From an uncultured Collinsella sp. (GTDB lineage Bacteria; Actinomycetota; Coriobacteriia; Coriobacteriales; Coriobacteriaceae): a DNA stretch of 38,440 nucleotides. The stretch spans positions 1 through 38,440 of the forward strand of contig CAUFMB010000019.1 of the NCBI GenBank assembly GCA_959026535.1, in the 5' to 3' direction. Under the pieces are notes generated by a model. It was not told where the DNA came from and did not search any database. It saw only the letters and a program-made list of their open reading frames with translations. Position 1 is the stretch's first letter. Each line of letters begins with the position of its first letter. This document shows positions 15,611-22,785 of the stretch, in pieces. A program made the position numbers and the translations under genes.

Positions 15611-17788
15611 ATGAACCTCCGCTCATCTCTTGCCTGCACCTCGAGCGATATCGCCCGCTGGGGGCTGCGCTCCGTCCTCAAACGCCAGGGCGGCGTACTC
15701 CCCGGCCGCATCGCCATGAAGATCGACCCCGAGCTGCTAAGCGACCTCGCGGGCCTTGTCGACCGCAGCGTGGTGATCACCGGCACCAACGGCAAGACCA
15801 CCACCTCCAACCTCATCGCCGACGCCGTTGCCGCCAGCGGCGCCACCGTGGTATGCAACCGCGCCGGCAACAACATGGAGCCGGGCGTGGTGGGTGCACT
15901 GCTTGAGGCGCGCAGCGGCCTCAAGCGAGCCGGCGGCGGCAAGCGCGTGGGCGTTTTTGAATGCGATGAGCTTTACACCGTACGCGTTCTGCCCAAGCTC
16001 AAGCCGACGTACTTTGTGCTACTCAACCTGTTCCGCGACCAGCTAGACCGCTACGGCGAGATCGATCACACCCAGGAGGTCATCGCCCATGCGTTGGAGC
16101 TCTCGCCGACAACAACGCTTATCTACAACGCCGACGACCCGCTGTGCGCCTCGATTGCCGCGCGCGTTCCCAACGCGAGTATTGCCTTTGGCATCGACGG
16201 CGCCACCAACACCGAGTCCGACCGTATTAGCGACTCACGTTTTTGCTCACAGTGCAACGCGCCGCTGGAGTATGACTACGTGCAATACGGCCAGCTCGGC
16301 GCCTACCATTGCCCCTCGTGCGGCTGGGCCCGCCCTGCGCTTGTCCGTCGCGTGACGGGCGTGGAGCTCGGCTGCGACGGCTACGACTTTGACCTGGTCT
16401 TTGGATCTGCGCCCGACGCGGCTGCCGCACACATCGCCACACGCTACAACGGCCTGTACATGGTCTACAACGTTGCCGCCGCCTTCTTTGCCGCGCACGA
16501 GTTGGGCGTGGATACGGCGCTTCTACAGCCTACGCTCGATGCCTACGTCCCCGCCGGCGGACGTATGGGGCGCTGGGATATCGCCGGCCGCACCGTCGAG
16601 GCCAACCTGGCTAAGAATCCCGTAGGCTTCGATCGACAAATCCAGTCCATCAAGACGGCAGGCGGCAGACTCTGCGCTTTCTTCCTTAACGACAATGACG
16701 CCGACGGACACGATGTATCGTGGATCTACGACGTCGACTTTGAGCGCATCGCCGACACGCCAGGTCTTGTCGCCTTTGCCGGAGGCACGCGCGCGCACGA
16801 CATGCAGGTGCGCCTCAAGTACGCCGGCATCGATGCCGCGATTATCTCGGACGTCGCGCAGGCAATTGGCGCCGTGGCAGACGAGGCCGCCGATGACACC
16901 TTCTACGCCGTCGCCAACTACACGGCCTTCCCGCCGCTGGTCAAGGAGCTCGACGGGCTGAAAGGCGCCACCGCCGACGCTGTTGCCGGGCGCGCCGTAG
17001 CCCGTGCCGACGGCAGCGCTCTTCCTGTCGGCATCGCGCCAGTCGAGCTTTCGCACCCGCTGCGCATCGTCTACCTGTATCCCGATGCCCTTAACCTCTA
17101 CGGCGACGGCGGCAACGTCATCGCCCTCGAGCGCCGCTGCGCCTGGCGTGGCATTCCCGTGCGCGTGGACGAGGTCCGTATGGGCGAGTCACTCGATCTC
17201 ACCGATGCCGATATCGTCATGATGGGTGGCGGCTCCGACCGCGACCAGCTAGCCGTGGCACACGAGCTGCTCGCCCAAAAAGACAAGGTCGCGGCCTATG
17301 TTGAGGATGGCGGCTCGCTGCTTGCCATCTGTGGCAGCTATCAGCTGCTCGGCCGTTCGTACTATATGGGCGAAAATCGCATTGAAGGTCTGGGGGTCAT
17401 TGCCGCTGAGACCGTGCGCGGCGCCAATCGCCTGATCGGTAACGTCGCCGTCAAGACCGACCTGTCACCCGAGCCCCTTGTGGGATTCGAGAACCATGGA
17501 GGTCGCACCCTGCTCGACGCAGACGCCACGCCGCTCGGAACGTCCGTCGTCACGGGTACCGGCAACAACGGCGACGACGGCTTTGAGGGCCTGATCTACA
17601 AGGGCGTCATCGGCACGTACCTGCATGGCCCGGCGCTGCCCAAGAACCCCGAGCTCGCCGACTGGCTGATCGCCCATGCCCTCGAGCACCGTGGCGATGC
17701 ACAGGCCGCCGCCTTGCTGCCGCTCAAACCCCTCGACGACACCTACGAGCACGCCGCCCACGACGCCGCCATGAAGCTCCTCCCCTAG
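15611..17788 (+). CDS. MurT-GatD fusion: lipid II isoglutaminyl synthase in one chain (725 aa)
   Basis: MurT and GatD together amidate the alpha-carboxyl of D-Glu in the lipid II stem peptide, using glutamine and ATP. Usually they are two proteins; here they are one. Residues 1-455 are MurT: ATP loop GTNGKTTTS (58-66), a Mur-ligase middle domain, a Cys4 zinc ribbon (Cys212, 215, 234 and 237) and a C-terminal domain with NLAKNPVGFDRQI. Residues 485-690 are GatD, a class I glutamine amidotransferase: the Cys574 nucleophile in LAICGSYQLLG and His672 in GTYLHGP. The linker is a short Ala/Arg-rich stretch. No stop or internal start interrupts it. It acts at the inner face of the membrane. Confidence 0.92.
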   Translation: MNLRSSLACTSSDIARWGLRSVLKRQGGVLPGRIAMKIDPELLSDLAGLVDRSVVITGTNGKTTTSNLIADAVAASGATVVCNRAGNNMEPGVVGALLEARSGLKRAGGGKRVGVFECDELYTVRVLPKLKPTYFVLLNLFRDQLDRYGEIDHTQEVIAHALELSPTTTLIYNADDPLCASIAARVPNASIAFGIDGATNTESDRISDSRFCSQCNAPLEYDYVQYGQLGAYHCPSCGWARPALVRRVTGVELGCDGYDFDLVFGSAPDAAAAHIATRYNGLYMVYNVAAAFFAAHELGVDTALLQPTLDAYVPAGGRMGRWDIAGRTVEANLAKNPVGFDRQIQSIKTAGGRLCAFFLNDNDADGHDVSWIYDVDFERIADTPGLVAFAGGTRAHDMQVRLKYAGIDAAIISDVAQAIGAVADEAADDTFYAVANYTAFPPLVKELDGLKGATADAVAGRAVARADGSALPVGIAPVELSHPLRIVYLYPDALNLYGDGGNVIALERRCAWRGIPVRVDEVRMGESLDLTDADIVMMGGGSDRDQLAVAHELLAQKDKVAAYVEDGGSLLAICGSYQLLGRSYYMGENRIEGLGVIAAETVRGANRLIGNVAVKTDLSPEPLVGFENHGGRTLLDADATPLGTSVVTGTGNNGDDGFEGLIYKGVIGTYLHGPALPKNPELADWLIAHALEHRGDAQAAALLPLKPLDDTYEHAAHDAAMKLLP

Positions 17789-17794
17789 CACCTC

Positions 17795-17833
17795 ACCACC
17801 ACAAAGGGGACAGGCACCTTTGTGGTGGTTTTT
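17795..17833 (+). terminator. Terminator-like hairpin with GGACAGGCA loop after murT-gatD
   Basis: A 13-bp perfect stem ACCACCACAAAGG/CCTTTGTGGTGGT with a 9-nt loop GGACAGGCA is followed by TTTT. It can terminate the murT-gatD transcript. The loop core resembles those of the hairpins at 7902 and 10455, so it is probably a repeat element acting as a terminator. Confidence 0.75.
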
Positions 17834-17849
17834 CAGTTTGCCAACGATA

Positions 17850-17878
17850 TGTGAACGGCTAAAAAAGTCTGCTATACT
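17850..17878 (+). promoter_or_regulatory. Promoter of tRNA-Glu
   Basis: TGTGAA (17850-17855), a 17-bp spacer and TATACT (17873-17878) place the start of transcription a few bases before the mature tRNA 5' end at 17889. Confidence 0.65.
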
Positions 17879-17888
17879 CTTTCCCGCT

Positions 17889-17965
17889 GTCCCCATCGTC
17901 TAGCGGCCAAGGACGCCACCCTTTCAAGGTGGATATCGCGGGTTCGAATCCCGCTGGGGGCACCA
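17889..17965 (+). tRNA. tRNA-Glu (anticodon UUC), CCA encoded
   Basis: The acceptor arm GTCCCCA pairs with TGGGGGC. The anticodon loop reads CTTTCAA, giving anticodon TTC. The T-arm is CGGGTTCGAATCCCG. The discriminator base is A and the CCA is encoded (17963-17965). A promoter lies upstream and a terminator hairpin follows. Confidence 0.95.
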
Positions 17966-18048
17966 TTTAAATTAAGAAGCCCGTTACCCCCGCGGTGACG
18001 GGCTTTTTGCTACCGATATGCCGGGATTCGAACCCGACAGGGTGCGGA
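17948..18048 (+). repeat. 101-bp direct repeat, copy 1 (tRNA-Glu 3' end plus terminator)
   Basis: Starts inside the T-arm of tRNA-Glu and runs through the terminator to an inverted T-arm copy. It matches 18137-18237 at constant offset 189 with about 9 mismatches and no gaps. Confidence 0.9.
17978..18008 (+). terminator. Terminator of tRNA-Glu
   Basis: AGCCCGT pairs with ACGGGCT (17978-18004), with extra ACC/GGT pairing inside, followed by TTTTT. Confidence 0.88.
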
Positions 18049-18136
18049 GCTGAGGAAACGCGCAAGCGTTTTCCAGCGCAGCACGCAAGGAGCGGAGCGA
18101 CGCAGCGGAAGCGGGCGGCGCCAGCCGCACGCGGAC

Positions 18137-18237
18137 ATCCCGCTGGGGGCACCATTTAAACTGAGAAGCCCGTTGCTCTCGCGGTGGCGGGCTTTTTGCT
18201 ATCCATGTGCCGGGATTCGAACCCGACAGGGTGCGGA
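18137..18237 (+). repeat. 101-bp direct repeat, copy 2 (orphan tRNA-Glu 3' end plus terminator)
   Basis: Contains only the last bases of tRNA-Glu (ATCCCGCTGGGGGCACCA), then the same terminator hairpin (18167-18193) and inverted T-arm fragment. There is no complete tRNA here. It looks like a duplicated attachment-type site. Confidence 0.88.
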
Positions 18238-18260
18238 TCCCGGCATCATCGCAAGGCCTG

Positions 18261-18477
18261 TGGTCAAAAAATGGCAAATTTGAGTACTGTTACCATTTTA
18301 GTTACAGCGATTTCATGCCATCTGAAGGCGATTTAGACGCCAGGGGTCCTAAGGTGGAAGAATTGCAGGTGTTTTTCAGCTAAGTACTTGGACACATGTT
18401 GCGTAACACTGCATATTTTGCAAAAAGATAATGCTACAGGACTTGTGACAGTACTCATATTTGACGTTTTTTGCCCA
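18261..18477. mobile_element. Non-coding MITE-like element with 34-bp terminal inverted repeats
   Basis: The ends 18261-18294 and 18444-18477 are inverted copies matching at 28 of 34 positions, including TGAGTACTGT and a CAAAAAA run. The 149 bp between them has no open frame. I see no clear target duplication. The rest of 18238-18543 shows no gene, only a short GCCCACG/CGTGGGC hairpin at about 18473-18498. Confidence 0.5.
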
Positions 18478-18536
18478 CGACCCCTTATTACGTGGGCGAA
18501 TCAGTTACAAAACGGACTCCTAAGCGTCCTTCGCAA

Positions 18537-18570
18537 ACAAAAACCGGGGCCCGCATGATGCGGACCCCGG
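18537..18570 (-). terminator. Terminator of glnN
   Basis: On the minus strand a GC-rich stem CCGGGGTCCGC/TGCGGGCCCCGG (18544-18570, one wobble) is followed by a U-run, about 30 bp after the glnN stop. Confidence 0.85.
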
Positions 18571-18601
18571 CTCAATACCGTGACGATATGTCAGTTACGC
18601 T

Positions 18602-20689
18602 CTACACGTAGAACAGGATGTCGTCGTAGGTCGGGACCGGCCAGTAGTCGGCTGCCACGATCTCCTCCATGGCGTCCACGGCGGCACGCAGCGCATCCAT
18701 AGCGGGAACGACCTCGTGCGCGTACACGTTGGCCTGCTCCTGGCCATCGAGAGCCTCGGCCTTCTGATGCACGACGTCGAGCGCCTTGATGGAGTCGTTG
18801 ATGGCAGTGATACCGTTGCAGAGCTTGTTGAGCGTGTTCTGCTCGCACTGCATGGCGGCCTCAGCACCGGCGGCACGAATAGTCTCAAGGCCCTTAGCGA
18901 CCTTGGTGGCATAGGCGGTAATGACCGGGCGATAGGTACGGCGCGCCTCGCGAACCATCGTGGTGGCCTCGATGTTCATGAGCTTGTTGTACTTCTCGAG
19001 CTTGCAGTCGTAGCGGCACTGAGCCTCGGCCTTGGTCAGGACACCCGTCTCCTCAAAGAGCGCGATGGCCTTTTCGGAAACAAAGGCGGGCAGGGCGTCG
19101 GCCGTGGTCTTGTTGTTGGCAAGACCACGCTTCTCGGCCTCAACGGGCCACTCGTCGGAGTAGCCGTCACCGGAGAACAGGATGCGCTGGTGGTCGGTCA
19201 GGACCTTCTTGCAGTACTCGAGCGCAGCGTCCTGGAACTCATCCTCGGGCGTACCCTCAAGCGCGTCGGCGAAGGACTTGAGCGACTTGGCCACGGCGGC
19301 ATCGAGCACCAGGTTGGAGTCGGAGACGTTCTGCTCGGAGCCGCAGGCACGGAACTCGAACTTGTTGCCCGTGAAGGCAAACGGGGAGGTGCGGTTGCGG
19401 TCGGTGTTGTCCTGCATCAGCTTGGGCAGGGTATCGGCGCCCAGGTCGAGCACGCCGCGCGTGGCATGGACGGAAGCCTTGCCATCGATGATCTTCTCGA
19501 CGACCTCGGTAAGCTGGTCGCCCAGGAAGATGGACATAATCGCCGGAGGAGCCTCGTTGGCGCCCAGACGATGGTCGTTGCCGGCCGAGGCAACGGAGGC
19601 ACGCAGGAGCTCCTGATAGTTATCAACGGCCTCGATCACCGCGGTGAGGAAGACGATGAACTGCAGGTTGTCGAGCGGGGTGTCGCCCGGATCGAGCAGA
19701 TTCTCGGACTCGGTGCCAAGCGACCAGTTGTTGTGCTTGCCCGAACCGTTGATGCCCTCGAAGGGCTTCTCGTGCAGCAGGCAGACCAAGTCGTGGCGGG
19801 AGGCGATGAGCTTCATCTTCTCCATCATGACCAGATTCTGGTCGATGGCCTCGTTGACTTCGCCATAGACGGGGGCGAGCTCATGCTGGCAGGGAGCAAC
19901 CTCGTTGTGCTTGGTCTTGGCGGGAATGCCAAGCGCCCACAGTTCATCGTCCAGGTCCTTCATATAGGCCGAGACGGTGGGGCGGATAGCGCCAAAGTAG
20001 TGCTCCTCGAGCTCCTGGCCCTTGCAGGGAGCAGCACCAAAGAGGGTGCGGCCGGTGATGACCAGGTCCTTGCGCTTGCGATAGGCGTCCTTCTTGATCA
20101 GGAAGTACTCCTGCTCGTCGCCCACGGAAGGAACGACCTTCTTGGGGGTCTTGCCAAACAGCGCCAAAACGCGCTTGGACTCACGCGAGAGCGCGGTCAT
20201 GGAGCGCAGCAGCGGGGTCTTCTTGTCCAGAGCCTCGCCCGTGTAGGAGCAGAAAGCCGTAGGAATGCACAGGACATCGTCCTTGATAAAGGCGGGGCTG
20301 GTGGGATCCCAAGCGGTGTAGCCACGGGCCTCGAAGGTAGCGCGCAGGCCGCCGTTGGGGAAGCTGGAGGCATCCGGCTCGCCCTGGATGAGGTTCTTGC
20401 CCGTAAACTTGGTAATGGCGGTGCCGTCGTGGTTGGGCTCCAGGAAGCTGTCGTGCTTCTCGGAAGTAATGCCCGAAAGCGGCTGGAACCAGTGCGCGTA
20501 GTGCGTCGCGCCCTTGGAGATAGCCCAGACCTTCATGGCGTGGGCAACGGCGTTGGCCACATCCAGGTCGAGCGGCTCACCGCCCTCGAGGGTTGCAGCA
20601 AGGCGCTTCCAAATGTCCTTGGGGAGGTAGTCCTTCATGACTTCCTCAGAGAACACCATGGTCCCGAAGCGGTCAGTAAGTTCGGCCAT
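18602..20689 (-). CDS. glnN: Glutamine synthetase type III (695 aa)
   Basis: GSIII makes glutamine from glutamate, ammonia and ATP. It is much longer than GSI and works as a dodecamer. Family text is clear: an N-terminal GSIII segment (FGTMVFSEEVMKDYLPK), the substrate region PNGGLRATFEARGYTAWDP, NEVAPCQHELAPVYGEVN, the ATP/glutamate loop HEKPFEGINGSGKHNNWSL, and a long helical C-terminal domain. I chose the ATG at 20689, with AAGGGAG upstream, over an upstream ATG that adds an unrelated stretch. The length fits the family (about 700). It stands alone with a strong terminator and is divergent from metF across a 426-bp region. Glutamine made here is also the nitrogen donor for MurT-GatD. Confidence 0.95.
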   Translation of the reverse strand: MAELTDRFGTMVFSEEVMKDYLPKDIWKRLAATLEGGEPLDLDVANAVAHAMKVWAISKGATHYAHWFQPLSGITSEKHDSFLEPNHDGTAITKFTGKNLIQGEPDASSFPNGGLRATFEARGYTAWDPTSPAFIKDDVLCIPTAFCSYTGEALDKKTPLLRSMTALSRESKRVLALFGKTPKKVVPSVGDEQEYFLIKKDAYRKRKDLVITGRTLFGAAPCKGQELEEHYFGAIRPTVSAYMKDLDDELWALGIPAKTKHNEVAPCQHELAPVYGEVNEAIDQNLVMMEKMKLIASRHDLVCLLHEKPFEGINGSGKHNNWSLGTESENLLDPGDTPLDNLQFIVFLTAVIEAVDNYQELLRASVASAGNDHRLGANEAPPAIMSIFLGDQLTEVVEKIIDGKASVHATRGVLDLGADTLPKLMQDNTDRNRTSPFAFTGNKFEFRACGSEQNVSDSNLVLDAAVAKSLKSFADALEGTPEDEFQDAALEYCKKVLTDHQRILFSGDGYSDEWPVEAEKRGLANNKTTADALPAFVSEKAIALFEETGVLTKAEAQCRYDCKLEKYNKLMNIEATTMVREARRTYRPVITAYATKVAKGLETIRAAGAEAAMQCEQNTLNKLCNGITAINDSIKALDVVHQKAEALDGQEQANVYAHEVVPAMDALRAAVDAMEEIVAADYWPVPTYDDILFYV

Positions 20690-21115
20690 ACGGAACTCCC
20701 TTCGTATCGGCACCGCGTGAGAAGCGGTGTTGATTACTAACGAACGAGTCATAGCTTAGACTCGCCGTGTTTCCGCGACATTACCGTTATATTGCTGTCG
20801 CGAAACCAATCAATGAGGTTACCCTATCGAGGCGGCGTTGCCACCCTCAATAGCCAATCAACTGCATAAATTGCAGACCTCTCCCCATGGTTTAAGGGTA
20901 GTCAATTTGGGATGGAGCTCTATTAACTGGTATTTTGCATCAGATACCAGTCTTTATAGTCCGTGCCTAGATTAGCCGCTCTGTTATAGAGAAAGCCGAT
21001 AGCAAGGCATCTTTGATTGGTATCCCCGAATAACGAGTGAAACTCCACCGTGACACAGTGGTGCTGTAGAATCCTTACAACACATCACACTATTACGTAT
21101 CTAGAGGAGCACGAT
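20690..21115. other. Divergent glnN/metF promoter region
   Basis: No gene is visible. Two inverted repeats stand out: CGCGACA/TGTCGCG (20774-20780 with 20796-20802) in the glnN leader, and ACTGGTAT/ATACCAGT (20926-20933 with 20944-20951), an operator-like pair with a 10-bp spacer. I find no SAM or cobalamin riboswitch core. Confidence 0.45.
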
Positions 21116-21988
21116 ATGCGCGTCGACGAGGTTTTTAAGCAGGCAGCATCCCAGGGCACCGCGCCCGTTTCGTTTGAGATGTTCCCGCCCAAGGGCGAGC
21201 TCACCCTCGACACGGCTCGCGAAGTGGCAGGCAATCTGTGCAAGCTTTCGCCGAGCTTTGTCTCGGTCACCTGCTCGGCCGGCGGCTCGGGCAACGGTGC
21301 CACCACCGCCCCCATCGCGCATATGATTTCGAGCGAATTCGACACGCCCTCGGTGGCACACCTTACCTGCGTGGGCCGCTCGCATGCCGATATCGCCGCC
21401 AAGATCGACGAGTATCGCACCGCCGGCGTTGAAAACATCCTAGCCCTGCGTGGAGATCTCCCTGCCGGCGCGACCGAGGACGACAAGCCCGCCTCCGACT
21501 ACGCCTACGCCCGCGACCTCATCCCCGAGCTCGTCGACGCCGGCTTTTGCGTGGGCGCCGCAGCCTACCCCGAGGGCCACATTGCCTGTGAGGATCTCAA
21601 CCTCTCGGTCGAACACCTCAAGCAAAAACAGGACGCCGGCGCGAGCTTCTTTGTGACGCAGCTCTTCTTTGATAACGAGTGCTTCTACCGTTTTCGCGAG
21701 CTTGCCGACAAGGCCGGCATCACCGTGCCCATTACCGCGGGCATCATGCCGTTTATGGGCAAGTCGCAGATCAGCCGCATGGTCTTTATGTGCGGCGCGT
21801 CGCTGCCCTCCCCCGTCATCAAGATTCTCGCCAAGTACGAGAACGACCCCGAGAGCCTGCAGGCAGCCGGTGTAGATTATGCCGCCCGCCAGCTTTGCGA
21901 CCTCAAGGAGCACGGCGCCGACGGCCTGCACCTGTACACTATGAACCGTCCTGCGATCGCCGCGACCATTATGGAGCGCCTGGGGTAA
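21116..21988 (+). CDS. metF: Methylenetetrahydrofolate reductase (290 aa)
   Basis: MetF reduces 5,10-methylene-THF to 5-methyl-THF, the methyl donor for methionine synthase. The N-terminus has the family motif PVSFEMFPPKG with the catalytic Glu. It continues with SVTCSAGGSGN, HLTCVGRS and LALRGDLP (flavin and folate binding), and later FFVTQLFFDN and the TAGIMPFMGKSQI segment. The length of 290 aa is typical. The start at 21116 has GAGGAG seven bases upstream and gives the standard N-terminus; the open frame to 21050 does not look coding. Its stop overlaps the next start by one base (TAATG), the first link of a tightly coupled methionine operon. Confidence 0.96.
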   Translation: MRVDEVFKQAASQGTAPVSFEMFPPKGELTLDTAREVAGNLCKLSPSFVSVTCSAGGSGNGATTAPIAHMISSEFDTPSVAHLTCVGRSHADIAAKIDEYRTAGVENILALRGDLPAGATEDDKPASDYAYARDLIPELVDAGFCVGAAAYPEGHIACEDLNLSVEHLKQKQDAGASFFVTQLFFDNECFYRFRELADKAGITVPITAGIMPFMGKSQISRMVFMCGASLPSPVIKILAKYENDPESLQAAGVDYAARQLCDLKEHGADGLHLYTMNRPAIAATIMERLG

Positions 21989-22776
21989 TGGAAAAACCGC
22001 ACATCGATACAACCGCTGTCGAAGTGCCGGCCGACCTTGCGTCGCCGGCGCTTTACCGTGTCGATGCTGCGCACCATCCCCGTGTCGACCGTGCCGAGAT
22101 GCTGCGGTATCTGGGTTACGGCGGCCAGCAGATCGAGCCCGAGCTGTCACGACGTATTGAGCTTGTGGTCGAGCGTCTGGAACTTGACATTGAGCCCCGT
22201 GGCGTGCGCCGCGTGTTTGCCGTCGATGCCACGGGCGTGGACGAACAAAGTGAGCCTTGCATTCGCTTGGTCGGCACCAACGTTGAGCTGCGAGGTCGCG
22301 ATATCTATCGACATCTCAAAGATGCCCGCTTTGCCGCGCTCATGGCATGTACCCTCGGCATGGACGCCGAGCGTCGCCTGCGCACCACGGGAGCCCAACA
22401 TCCCCTGGAGGGCGCCGTGCTCGACGCCGCGTGCTCCGCTTACGTGGAAGCCGCCGTTGAGCAAATGGACCAGCAGGTCAAGACGGACGCCGCCACACAC
22501 GGGCTCGCCGGCAACTGGCGCTTTAGTCCCGGCTATGGCGACTGCCCGCTCTCGGCCCAGCGCTCGATCGTCAATGCGCTCAACGCCACGCGGCTCATCG
22601 GGCTTACCGTCACACCCACCAGCCTGCTCATGCCCACCAAAAGCGTGACCGCGGTGATCGGCCTATTCGACGGCGAGGTCCACGACGCCCAGAGCCGCCC
22701 CACCTGCAATATCTGCCGCATGCGCGAACACTGCCGCTTCCGCGCCGCCCACACCACCTGCTATTCCAGCCATTAG
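21988..22776 (+). CDS. Free-standing methionine synthase reactivation domain protein (262 aa)
   Basis: This corresponds to the C-terminal activation module of large MetH enzymes, which binds S-adenosylmethionine and remethylates cob(II)alamin. The AdoMet motif RxxxGYG is at residues 178-184 (RFSPGYG), followed by D-CPLSAQ. The C-terminus carries a cysteine cluster, CNICRMREHC, seen in separate activation proteins. In E. coli this module is fused to MetH; here MetH (next gene, 9 bp away) lacks it. This split arrangement is known from Thermotoga and some Gram-positive bacteria. The start overlaps the metF stop. An electron donor such as flavodoxin is not encoded here. Confidence 0.88.
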   Translation: MEKPHIDTTAVEVPADLASPALYRVDAAHHPRVDRAEMLRYLGYGGQQIEPELSRRIELVVERLELDIEPRGVRRVFAVDATGVDEQSEPCIRLVGTNVELRGRDIYRHLKDARFAALMACTLGMDAERRLRTTGAQHPLEGAVLDAACSAYVEAAVEQMDQQVKTDAATHGLAGNWRFSPGYGDCPLSAQRSIVNALNATRLIGLTVTPTSLLMPTKSVTAVIGLFDGEVHDAQSRPTCNICRMREHCRFRAAHTTCYSSH

Positions 22777-22785
22777 GAGCCCCCG

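Noticed and set aside
18020..18048. A second tRNA gene on the minus strand near 18.0 kb
   Set aside because: Only a T-arm-like stem-loop is present; there is no acceptor, D-arm or anticodon arm.
18716..20740. A 674-aa open frame antisense to glnN, and similar long frames opposite malH/glvA-type, ychF, glmM and gldA genes
   Set aside because: Each overlaps a gene with clear family motifs on the other strand; these are GC-bias shadows.
20690..21115. SAM or cobalamin riboswitch ahead of metF
   Set aside because: I could not find the conserved core of either class; only simple inverted repeats are seen.
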